Below are positions 54,701 through 62,090 of a stretch of DNA of 64,000 nt, in pieces. Within the stretch, counting starts at the first letter, position 1; each line of letters begins with the position of its first letter. The stretch is taken from contig JAHPYY010000159.1 in NCBI GenBank assembly GCA_019058515.1, positions 27,439 to 91,438 on the forward strand. Reading direction: 5' to 3'. Origin of the DNA: Promethearchaeota archaeon (GTDB taxonomy: Archaea > Asgardarchaeota > Lokiarchaeia > Sigynarchaeales > SOKP01). The position numbers and the translations under genes are program-made. Below the pieces are notes generated by a model. The model saw only the letters and a list, made by a program, of their open reading frames with translations, did not search any database and was not told the origin of the DNA.

Positions 54701-55188
54701 TTTTAGCAGTTGCTCCCGACCATCGAAAGAAATACGATTTTCCTTTAGACTTGAGTACATATTACCAAAATTTGTACGCAGTAAATGAACGCGAGCAAAA
54801 TATGCTGTTCAAATTCGAATATTCGTTGAATCCAAACTTACGACCCAAGATAAACATCATACATAAACGACGGGATTTATTGATTGGAAAAGAGATATTC
54901 CCAGGTAGAACCACAGAAGAATTCGGAATTTCAATTATGGTAACTAATAACTCTAATGTTGAAGTAAATGACATTAAAATCGACGATACTCTTTCAAACG
55001 CCTTTGAATTGGTATCCTCAAATGTTGAATATAAATTAATTGAAACGAAAGATAAAGCTTCGAACTCTTTAGAATTTGTCATTACATCGTTATTACCCTA
55101 TCAAGAAACAGAAATTCGATATTATGTTAAGAAGAAAAGTGGTGAGAAGATAGATTTTGCTGAACTTGAATCGTTTATATTTGGATAA
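51727..55188 (+). CDS. 1153-residue coiled-coil and beta-sandwich protein
   Basis: A very large cytosolic protein between CheA and CheC. Residues 1-180 are beta-rich (GTGSIQVVNNSQKARIWDS; INYNL-like strands). Residues about 185-650 are an uninterrupted, very highly charged coiled coil. From about 655 to the end there are several beta-sandwich repeats of the CARDB/DUF11 kind (TLELQNTSKNLMRDIKIG; SIMVTNNSNVEVNDIKIDD, LVSSNVEY, LLPYQETEIRYYV). Such repeats are normally found in surface proteins, yet there is no signal peptide or membrane anchor here. The coiled coil is long enough to span or organise a signalling array. I know no such chemotaxis protein; a scaffold or tether role is inference. 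Confidence 0.75.
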   Translation: MGFKRVDLKDLETKLSPAFIGLPVKQVEDLEQLIQTKEVKETKKLGVFSEVALKSEEIVDYEYDNNGNLSNFVGTGSIQVVNNSQKARIWDSRLKLARSENVNLDLSEEIKLENFDPQTSKVISYNLIYSDNLPKPLIVKEKIDVVNILTENVSDIQFQYVEDISDAEDENIENKKKKKKILSPLEQIENDYMKKEENLLAAFKEKYDDKIEGIQKRRDDAKSEIAVSSLTKEEYKEKKKSLKSSIKKLKKDVKKHSKRKEKAYKKALKSLNIDDIEYKQEDRKKLDKFEKQIQENNAEKEKINKQYSKKEEEIRRHNDKKYNPDIEKLSKKVEKKTTVYEEHYQNAREWDTKVKTHEQTIKDLEYKQITKNREKDKEISNKKKEFAKEKKAKLKAVGDGNTDVIAKIEEETQEKESMFFEKTNAKYNEQLDQLNTQIDEEKAKLDEATKTLAKWSEKENKSKAQLDAIKEELNNLSVQKSNELNSALESLFIERRSKIGEVDKMIGKIKANIEEINNKTLKRVADEQTDSFSVELENVTDELKEKESELESLEKYKKSVAEKKNELSNLIETLENEIAELTHERNHQFNEKIDDMNEEKELKILQTKEKLEQERLENQRRIEAEKALKLQQEVQLSVSKKLEHEIERKLVLLFNRKNSLKFTLELQNTSKNLMRDIKIGKRFSEEFSNFRYEGAHISKIDIKKGSLLCRIKELKPGEFTSIVILTDIVPEKKTLISTGGLQVSYIYEKFLMSGLEVEDFSAYSHAMHAIKVKEKETEPNKWSCCLYFKNNSDLDLELKSAIILDKDKEKSIADIKYDSDKNKKILSPGEQYFSELWEVEDENEPKFFRKLEYTVTYNIEKTTRVNLKIEGNAFDIIDLSYSKNFSISSIKSFEESQIENTITIKNIGTMALKSLSVREMIPADYIVPIDKKGYILRTSSGVVKPDKFELNIVPNNANPSVDHKIEFLVNTNKDSQDQFLDVNEFLEFKYKILAVAPDHRKKYDFPLDLSTYYQNLYAVNEREQNMLFKFEYSLNPNLRPKINIIHKRRDLLIGKEIFPGRTTEEFGISIMVTNNSNVEVNDIKIDDTLSNAFELVSSNVEYKLIETKDKASNSLEFVITSLLPYQETEIRYYVKKKSGEKIDFAELESFIFG

Positions 55189-55222
55189 TAAAATCTAATA
55201 ACAAAAATAGGAGAGAAAAATA

Positions 55223-56083
55223 ATGAATTTTCAATATTATGAAACCTTAATGGATAAGTCCGACAAAATTATGGAATATTACGCAGAGAACATCAGACCA
55301 GTTTTTACAAAAGGAGAATTACCATTGATAACTGGAGATTTGCTAGAGACTAAAGTCGTAAAAAATCAATACGAAGAATCTAAATCAATTAAAGGGTATT
55401 ACGAGATCGGAGAAGATTACGATGCAATTGCATCTCTATCTAATCTTAAGGCAGACCAATATAAAATATTGTTTCAAGCATTTATAAGTAGAGAACTATG
55501 CACCAGGAAGGCGATTAAATGGAGGTTTTATCAGTACATGAAATTTATGAGAGGATTCGTCATTGAATCGCTGTTGACTAATATTTCGAGCAAATCCCAC
55601 GATGCCGTGGATTTTGTTATAGAAATTGAGGGTGGAGACATTATATTTGTACTATGTACCGAACTCCTAGAAATCGATAACTACATGGAGTTAATTAACA
55701 AGTTCATCAACTTTTCTAAAGAAACTAAAATAGTACCGAAAAAAGTAATTATAGCTGCAAACAAAAGCTATAGAAATATTCCAATTCAAGAAACTTTTTT
55801 AATTGAAGAAAGTGAAATAGTTCCCGAATTATGGGTTGAATGGGTAGATTTAGAGAAAATTTTCAGCGGTGACGATTTGTTGACCATCGTTCTTAACGAT
55901 AACGAACAAATTGAACTCGCGGGATATAATTTTAGCAGTACAGAATCTCTATTAGATTATATCTACGAGTATACGGAAGGTGGTCAAATTTCATTGTATA
56001 AGCAAGTAGGGTACTTTTCGGAGTTAAGTGAAGAAACCCATCGAGTCGATCTCATATGGAAAGGAATTATGATCAAAACATAA
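55223..56083 (+). CDS. Unknown protein, possible degenerate nuclease fold
   Basis: A 286-residue soluble protein 34 bases after the coiled-coil gene with GGAGAG before its ATG. Residues about 100-200 run helix, then FVIESLLTNIS, SHDAVDFVIEIEG, DIIFVLCTELLEIDN, a helix and KVIIAANKS. This order resembles a PD-(D/E)xK nuclease core, but the second motif (ExK) is replaced by LCTE, so activity is unlikely. The rest (about 1-100 and 210-286) is unrecognised. Placement between two chemotaxis proteins suggests an accessory or structural role in this pathway. The fold guess is weak. Confidence 0.55.
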   Translation: MNFQYYETLMDKSDKIMEYYAENIRPVFTKGELPLITGDLLETKVVKNQYEESKSIKGYYEIGEDYDAIASLSNLKADQYKILFQAFISRELCTRKAIKWRFYQYMKFMRGFVIESLLTNISSKSHDAVDFVIEIEGGDIIFVLCTELLEIDNYMELINKFINFSKETKIVPKKVIIAANKSYRNIPIQETFLIEESEIVPELWVEWVDLEKIFSGDDLLTIVLNDNEQIELAGYNFSSTESLLDYIYEYTEGGQISLYKQVGYFSELSEETHRVDLIWKGIMIKT

Positions 56084-56111
56084 AATTTAAAAAAAAATGA
56101 GGTAATAAAAC

Positions 56112-58067
56112 ATGCTAGAATCTGAAAAATTTAACTATATCGATGCGGTCGTCATTAAGGTAAAAGAAGAGAAATATCTTTTAGAAGTAAAGGATGTTAA
56201 GGAGATCTTCATACCGAAAGACCTGATCGTCCCTGTCCCTCTTACCGATAAAATAATCGTAGGAGTCATCGACATTAGGGGCACTCTATATACGATTATT
56301 TCCTTAAAGCAAAAGATATATCCCAGCGATGGTGCATACAATATTGACGATAATACGAGAATTCTATTGCTTGAGTACGAGGGATTAAATATCGCAATTA
56401 TGGTAGATTCCGTCATTGGAGTGCGAAAACTGCCCATAGAAATATTTGAAACAAAAAGCACTATAGTAGAAACTCACATTGATTACAATTTCATAAAATC
56501 ACTAGGCGTATTGAACGAAGAGACTTATATTCTTTTAGACTTAGAAACGCTGATTAATCCAGATGAACTTTACGAACTTAAGCGTTCCCAACCTAAGGTA
56601 GAGTATAGACCCAGAACTACTAAAGCAACTACCTATGCAAGGGAAGAATATACAGAATTTAACGTACCTGAACTACCAAGATTACCAGAATTAAAATCTA
56701 GTAGACTTCAGACTGTTCCTGTAAAGGTGAAAGCCCATCCCTATGAAAGTGGTAAGAAAGTAAATTTATCAAAAGACCAAGAGGATTTACTTAAAGAAAT
56801 TGGAAACATTGGATCAGGGAATGCTATTACAGCTCTTTCGAGGTTGATAAAAAAGAAGGTTGATGTAGATTTAACTAATGTCGGTATCGTGTCTTTTGAA
56901 CAAATTCCTTCCCAATTTGGAGGAAAAGAAGTAGAAGTTTGCGGAATTTTTTCTAGACTGCAGAAACCTTCAGCCTCTACGATCCTCCAAGCATTTGAGT
57001 TACGACCGTTAATGGAAATTGTAGCTAATTTGGCGGGGAAAGACTCAAAAATTGATCCTACTAAGGTAAAATCTAAAAAAGACCTCGATAAATTCGCAGT
57101 ATCTACTATCCAAGAAATAGGAAACATAATGGCTGGTCATTACGCATCAGCTTTAGCCGATTTGATTGGCACTAAGATAATGATCGATTTACCAGAATTC
57201 GAAGTTAGTAATGCGGGGGTGTTAGGAGACTTTATTAAGCAAGAACTCAAAGATCTATCAAACTTCGTCGTAGCTATATCTACTACGATCAAAATTGTGG
57301 ATCTTAAGCTAAAGGGTGTGTTTTTCTTCATTCCTGATGTAAATACGCTAAATAGCATTTTCGATAAGTTAGGAATTGAGCACGAGGATCTTAATTTAGC
57401 ATCAATGGCTATGAAAAGACCCGTGAACTTAGACTCAATTGAGCTTACTGAACTTCAAAGAGATGCGCTTCAAGAAGTAGGCAACATGGGAGCAGGAAAC
57501 GCGGCTAATGCGCTGGCTAAGATGATTAATAAAAGAGTTGACATTGACATTCCAGCAGTTGAGATGGTAAAACTTGACGACTATTCCAAAACATTGACCA
57601 AACGAAACGAAAAGATTTTCATTGCCTGGAGCAATGTACTTGGAAAAACGAGAGCAACCCTTCTTTCGATATTTAAGATCAACGATATCATAAAGATCGC
57701 TTCAATTATTATTGATGAGGAGAAAAAGTTAGATGCCAAGAAAATTAATTCGATTCAGAACATTGACGAGTTTTATCGAAGCGCATTGAACGAGATTTGC
57801 CACATATTAGCTAGTCATTACGCAAGTGCACTTGGTGATTTGCTTGAAATACGCATGATGACAGAACCCCCAGACATGAGTATTGATAAAGGACAACAGC
57901 TGTTCAAAATTTTAAAGGAAGAAATCGGATTGCTTAAAAAACTGTCACTAGTAATAACAACTAACGTGATTATAGCTGATATTAAGATAACAGGCACATT
58001 CTTATACATTCCTGACATCGATACACTACAAGAATTACTCGACGCACTCGCTAAATTTTACGAATAA
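56112..58067 (+). CDS. CheW-CheC-CheC fusion phosphatase
   Basis: A 651-residue fusion. Residues 1-150 form a CheW-like domain (FNYIDAVVIKVKEEKYLLEV; VGVIDIRGTLYTIISLK; IMVDSVIGVRKLP). After a proline-rich linker come two CheC units. The CheC phosphatase signature (E-x2-N followed by a distant Pro) appears as KEIGNIGSGNAITALS, QEIGNIMAGHYASALA and QEVGNMGAGNAANALA. The fourth site reads NEICHILASHYASALG, with the catalytic Asn changed to His. CheC removes phosphate from CheY-P, so this protein could anchor a phosphatase to the receptor/CheA array through its CheW part. GAGGT precedes the ATG. A nine-T run follows its stop. Confidence 0.9.
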   Translation: MLESEKFNYIDAVVIKVKEEKYLLEVKDVKEIFIPKDLIVPVPLTDKIIVGVIDIRGTLYTIISLKQKIYPSDGAYNIDDNTRILLLEYEGLNIAIMVDSVIGVRKLPIEIFETKSTIVETHIDYNFIKSLGVLNEETYILLDLETLINPDELYELKRSQPKVEYRPRTTKATTYAREEYTEFNVPELPRLPELKSSRLQTVPVKVKAHPYESGKKVNLSKDQEDLLKEIGNIGSGNAITALSRLIKKKVDVDLTNVGIVSFEQIPSQFGGKEVEVCGIFSRLQKPSASTILQAFELRPLMEIVANLAGKDSKIDPTKVKSKKDLDKFAVSTIQEIGNIMAGHYASALADLIGTKIMIDLPEFEVSNAGVLGDFIKQELKDLSNFVVAISTTIKIVDLKLKGVFFFIPDVNTLNSIFDKLGIEHEDLNLASMAMKRPVNLDSIELTELQRDALQEVGNMGAGNAANALAKMINKRVDIDIPAVEMVKLDDYSKTLTKRNEKIFIAWSNVLGKTRATLLSIFKINDIIKIASIIIDEEKKLDAKKINSIQNIDEFYRSALNEICHILASHYASALGDLLEIRMMTEPPDMSIDKGQQLFKILKEEIGLLKKLSLVITTNVIIADIKITGTFLYIPDIDTLQELLDALAKFYE

Positions 58068-58113
58068 GTAGTTTTTTTTTATAATTTTTATTTACATTAT
58101 TTTTGCTTATATT
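58068..58113 (+). terminator. T-rich region between cheC fusion and gelsolin-like gene
   Basis: Nine consecutive T residues at 58072-58080 and further T-rich sequence follow the CheC fusion stop, which could act as an archaeal oligo-T terminator. A weak TATA-like CTTATATTA at 58107-58115 follows. Partial readthrough or independent initiation of the next gene are both possible. Confidence 0.4.
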
Positions 58114-58146
58114 AACCAAATAATCAATGGAAGGTGTGAAGATTTT

Positions 58147-58662
58147 TTGAGTCTTAGTAGCAGTTATCTTGACTATACATATCAAGTTAAAGGAGAGGGT
58201 ATTGCAAATCGTCCTAATACTTTTTTTGACGAAGAAGGAGTCTACTTAATTATCGATAAATCTATGAAGATGATATGGATTTGGGCAGGTGCTCAAAGCA
58301 GACTGTTTCATAGGTACATGGCTTCTAACTGGGCTGGAAAACTCAAAAGTCGGAAGAAATATTACGAATATAAGTATGAAGTAGTAAAGCAAGGAAGAGA
58401 ACCAAGAGAATTTTTATATATATTTAACGAAATTGTTGAAGGTCGTACGGACTTGTCTTATCCTGGCGAATCGAGAACCTTAGAAATTGAAAGTATGAAA
58501 TATTCCGCAAGGAAGGGTGAAATCTCGGCAAAATTAACAAAAACCAAGAAGAGCCATATAAAAAAGATTCTCTCGGAAATCGAGGAAATGACCATGCATA
58601 TAAGATACAGTCTGGAACATATTGGTAAAAGAATAAGACAAATCGAAGATATGATTAACTAA
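58147..58662 (+). CDS. Gelsolin-like domain protein
   Basis: A 171-residue protein. Residues about 28-112 fit one gelsolin/ADF-H-type domain: GVYLIIDKSMKMIWIWAGAQ (the IYVWxG strand), SRLFHRYMASNWAGKLKS (the long helix), then KYEVVKQGREPREFLYIF (the VxxGxEPxxF end). A lysine-rich and coiled-coil tail follows (KKILSEIEEMTMHIRYSLEH). Asgard gelsolins of known structure bind and remodel actin with calcium; a single-domain form may only sequester or cap. The TTG start is supported by GGAAGGTGTGA eight bases upstream. It lies 79 bases after the CheC fusion on the same strand, so it may be the last gene of the chemosensory operon. Confidence 0.7.
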   Translation: MSLSSSYLDYTYQVKGEGIANRPNTFFDEEGVYLIIDKSMKMIWIWAGAQSRLFHRYMASNWAGKLKSRKKYYEYKYEVVKQGREPREFLYIFNEIVEGRTDLSYPGESRTLEIESMKYSARKGEISAKLTKTKKSHIKKILSEIEEMTMHIRYSLEHIGKRIRQIEDMIN

Positions 58663-58760
58663 TTTTTATTATTACAATTATTTCAATTAAAATAATTCTA
58701 ATTTTATTTTTCTTGAAAGTCTCTCAGGTTTGAATACTATTAGAATAATTATAATGTAGA

Positions 58761-59189
58761 TTAATTTGATCCACGGCTCAGTTTAATAAAAGATCTTAAC
58801 AGTAGCACATCCCAAATAATGAAGAAAATAAGGGATGTTGTCAATAGAACGAGTCCAATCAAAGACATATATGTACTTAATGCTACAATGCACGAAACCG
58901 TAGCTACAAGCACGACAGATTTGTTGATATGTTTCAAAGTTACATAAAGGGAAAGAATAATTGGAATGATCAACGCTTGATCGATAACATAGAGTAAGTC
59001 GAGAGCGACTAAACCCAAAAAGGGATTAGACTGTAATAATTCGAAATATTCGAGTACAGTAGTAGGTCTTGGTGATATTACGAATAAAATATCATCGATA
59101 GAGATTAATATCAAAAGAGCTACGCAAAATACACATGAGATTAAGAACAGAGGTTTCCAAGGGGAGAAGTTAGTCTCTTCACAAGTCAT
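58761..59189 (-). CDS. Four-helix membrane protein, DUF4386-like
   Basis: A 142-residue membrane protein with four hydrophobic segments. The first loop reads RPTTVLEYFELLQSNPFLGL followed by VALDLLYVIDQALIIPIILS, a pattern typical of small DUF4386-like proteins (P-x-T-V-x-E-x-F then NPLLGL-x-x-LDLLY). No function is established. It is convergent with the gelsolin-like gene and does not belong to that operon. Confidence 0.65.
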   Translation of the reverse strand: MTCEETNFSPWKPLFLISCVFCVALLILISIDDILFVISPRPTTVLEYFELLQSNPFLGLVALDLLYVIDQALIIPIILSLYVTLKHINKSVVLVATVSCIVALSTYMSLIGLVLLTTSLIFFIIWDVLLLRSFIKLSRGSN

Positions 59190-59363
59190 TTTTCTAATAC
59201 CTTAAATTGAATAATTGGATTGTGTACAAAAGGCAATAATTTTTATTTAAATATTGAGAAACGATATATCTGCATTTATTTGCCTTATCCCTAGAGAAAT
59301 GATTTGAGATATTTTGCTAAAATTTTGTAACTATAATATTCAGATCTATTGTAACCCTTATAT

Positions 59364-60383
59364 TTAGAAAAGACAAAGTTTAATAACAGCGTAAGTCCCA
59401 AAGAGGCTCAGTAATAACACGCAATGCCACCTATAGAGAGTTTGATGCTTCCACATCGCAGCAAATACTATAATTATTAAAGTTAGAAGCACAGGAATAT
59501 CAAAAATAAGTACCGTCAAGGGAATGGTGAATTCGGATATAACGGCTCCGGAACCAGTAGCCAACAAAATGTCACATATATTAGAACCCATTAAATCTCC
59601 AATTGCTATACCATTGTCTTTCCTTTTCAAAGCCGTCAGGTCTACGATCAATTCTGGTAAGGAAGTACCTAATCCTATAATAAAAATTCCAATTATTATA
59701 TCAGGGATGTTTAAATCTTTAGCAAGTTCGTGTCCAGCAAATAATGTTAATTCAGCACCAAATAGAAGCAAGATTAACCCACCTACTAACATTAACAAGT
59801 CCAATCTCCACGATTTATTGCTTGGAGCTTTTTTAGTCTTGTTTTTATCAGGAAGTACAATATTATTTCTTTGCTCTATGAATTGCATGATTTCTTTTTC
59901 AATGGCTCTCCTTTTCCTGTCGCTATAGATAGTATAACCAATGTATAACGCATAAATTCCCATCATAATTATTGCGTCTAACCGAGAGAGAATACCATCG
60001 ACAGAGCATACAAAAAAGATTACTACAGAGAGGAACATCATTAAACCTTCTCGCTTAAGCTCCCATTTACTCACGAATATGTGTTGACTTAATGCTAAAA
60101 TACCCAATATTAATGAAATCTGAGTTAAAAACGATCCTACTTTGTTACCAATGACCAATCCGTCAATTCCCTCTGTAATTCCTGCAAGTTTGTCGATTCC
60201 ACCTATGATGCTTACAGATATCTCTGGTAAACTCGTACCAATAGAGAGAATAGTTAAACCTATTAAAATTTGGCTAATCCCGTAGCGTAAGGCGAAATTT
60301 TCAAGCGATACGACTAAGAATTTTGAACCAAAGTACAATCCTACAATTCCAGTTGTAAGTACCAAAAGTGTAAATAGAATCAT
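59364..60383 (-). CDS. CaCA-family sodium/calcium exchanger
   Basis: A cation/proton or cation/sodium antiporter of the CaCA family, 339 residues with about ten helices. The two alpha repeats are visible: ILSIGTSLPEISVSIIGG in the first half and IIGLGTSLPELIVDLTAL with IAIGDLMGSNICDILLATG in the second. They form the ion site (the GTSLPE and G-x-x-x-GSN motifs). The ATG at 60383 starts just before the first helix; an upstream extension of 64 residues has no family counterpart and is probably not translated. It exports calcium or a related cation across the cytoplasmic membrane. A charged loop near 145-175 divides the halves. Confidence 0.88.
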   Translation of the reverse strand: MILFTLLVLTTGIVGLYFGSKFLVVSLENFALRYGISQILIGLTILSIGTSLPEISVSIIGGIDKLAGITEGIDGLVIGNKVGSFLTQISLILGILALSQHIFVSKWELKREGLMMFLSVVIFFVCSVDGILSRLDAIIMMGIYALYIGYTIYSDRKRRAIEKEIMQFIEQRNNIVLPDKNKTKKAPSNKSWRLDLLMLVGGLILLLFGAELTLFAGHELAKDLNIPDIIIGIFIIGLGTSLPELIVDLTALKRKDNGIAIGDLMGSNICDILLATGSGAVISEFTIPLTVLIFDIPVLLTLIIIVFAAMWKHQTLYRWHCVLLLSLFGTYAVIKLCLF

Positions 60384-60904
60384 TATAAAATGAACTCTAA
60401 AGTCCTTTCCCTTAAATACCTGTGATTGATTAAATGGTAACGTAAAAACTTCTAAGTGACTATAAAACACACATTTAAAAACTTTTATAAAAACAAGATT
60501 TAAACATTCACTATCTCGTAAAAATAGATTCACGGAGCGAAGCGAATCATTATTCCTAAAAGCACAATAGTTCACTTCCTAAATAGTACAACCTTTACAA
60601 TTAATCACACAAACTAATTTTTATAGAAAAAATTTGATTTGCTCTAAAAGATTTCTCCAAAGTGGTGTCTTTCTCGTTTACTTTTGAACTTTTTCAATTA
60701 TTCATAATTGTATAGATGCGTTAAAGATCTAATTAATTTCAATTAAATGGTAAGACTAAATATTACCTTTTATAAAATATACCACTAAAGTTGTATTTAT
60801 AATTACAATTTCACATTATAATCATTGCTTTTAAATAACTAATGCTACAATTATAGTATGGAACCAATTTAACTATGTAATACGTTTAAAATTGAACCTA
60901 AGTT
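60384..60904. other. Intergenic region, no gene seen
   Basis: An AT-rich gap of about 520 bases upstream of two divergent genes. The part at 60384-60575 is an open frame in phase with the exchanger but lacks family similarity. GATTC and GAATC at 60527-60548 flank a small GC-rich loop. TATA-like tracts occur near 60840. No RNA gene seen. Confidence 0.4.
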
Positions 60905-61729
60905 ATGTATCCAACTTTTTTTTATAATCCACATGGACATTTTTTATTAGAGGATGTATTTGATAATAAATTATATAGGAGAGCTTATATCTATCTCATA
61001 TCTTTAATAGGGCTCTCTATTTTTGTTATATATTTTTCTTTAGTCTATTCAAATATAGCGATATATATCTTAGTGTTGTATTTCTGCATAATTTTACCTA
61101 GTATTTCCTCTATTATGGTGTGGGATTTATGTCAATTAAAAGATGAAAGCGAGCATAATTCAACAAACGAAACTCGTGGTTTAACGGAAAAGAAAAAGTC
61201 AAAATCTGAAGACCCTTTACATTATCAGATGTATCGAAGATTATATTTATCGTCAATTTTAATTGTCTCTATAATTATAACATCGATTTGGATATTAACT
61301 CTTTTCATAAATATAGAATTTTGGAGTGTTTTTAGCGTATATTTTATCTTTTATTGGGTGATCCTTCTAACTGTTTCTTTTTACATTATTATTTTTTTAA
61401 GTAGCAAGAAAAGTCAGTATAAAATGGGAATAAAAACGAAAATAAAAAGAAAGCTAATAAGAAGACAATTTCTAAGAGAAATTAAGTGGAATTACGAAGA
61501 ATTAAATAACCTTAACAAAAAATTAGAGGAAGAAGAAACTAAGGAAATAAGAAATTATTTTATAAGGATAGAAAGAAAATATTCTGATTTATTAGGGGAT
61601 GATTTTTACGATATAGAAGTTCTTGAAGCATTAGAGATCCTGAAAAATAAATTTGAGAAAAGATTAAAATCTTATCATCCCCTAAGACGCCATAATGTAA
61701 ATTCCTCCATACATCGCAGTACTAATTAA
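60905..61729 (+). CDS. Four-helix membrane protein with cytosolic coiled coil
   Basis: A 274-residue protein with two pairs of membrane helices (about residues 27-78 and 118-162). A charged loop separates them (HNSTNETRGLTEKKKSKSE) and a C-terminal helical, coiled-coil-like region of about 100 residues follows (NNLNKKLEEEETKEIRNY). The start is an ATG after a TATA-rich region. I do not recognise a family. It has normal codon use and is likely a real gene. Confidence 0.6.
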   Translation: MYPTFFYNPHGHFLLEDVFDNKLYRRAYIYLISLIGLSIFVIYFSLVYSNIAIYILVLYFCIILPSISSIMVWDLCQLKDESEHNSTNETRGLTEKKKSKSEDPLHYQMYRRLYLSSILIVSIIITSIWILTLFINIEFWSVFSVYFIFYWVILLTVSFYIIIFLSSKKSQYKMGIKTKIKRKLIRRQFLREIKWNYEELNNLNKKLEEEETKEIRNYFIRIERKYSDLLGDDFYDIEVLEALEILKNKFEKRLKSYHPLRRHNVNSSIHRSTN

Positions 61730-61852
61730 TGAAGATATTGTTTCTGTAGGTTAAATAGATTTTATAACAACAATAACATCAACTTCATAAAAGAGGGGAT
61801 GTTTGGAATTAAAAATCTTTATTATTCTATTATTGATTAAATTTGCTGAGGG

Positions 61853-61990
61853 TTACTTTTCTTTTTTGAATTCGCTAAGATGTTTAAACCTTCCTCCTAA
61901 AATGTTTACCGTATCTGAAGGAATTATAATCCATCCTCCTTCTCTTAGAATGTTGCCTTCTCTCCATTCCAGTCTTTATGAACTCGAATT
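61853..61990 (-). pseudogene. Short degraded gene fragment
   Basis: On the minus strand a frame interrupted by stops ends with LEWREGNILREGGWIIIPSD then TVNILGGRFKHLSEFKKEK and a stop at 61853-61855. The peptide looks protein-like, unlike the opposite-strand frame at 61803, but has no start and at least two upstream stop codons. It may be the tail of a lost gene. The rest of 61730-62090 shows nothing else. Confidence 0.35.
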
Positions 61991-62090
61991 TTAAATGTCA
62001 TCTTTCATATAAAAAGAATTAAGTATCTTCTTAAAAATTTTGCTCACAAGTCTCTAGAAAGAATTTGGATTGAATCAATAATTACCCAAT

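Noticed and set aside
60384..60575. Extra 64 residues at the start of the cation exchanger
   Set aside because: The family starts at the first membrane helix; the extension has no family-like features.
61803..61994. 63-residue plus-strand frame
   Set aside because: The opposite strand gives a more protein-like, degraded reading; no ribosome-binding site or homologous pattern for the plus frame.
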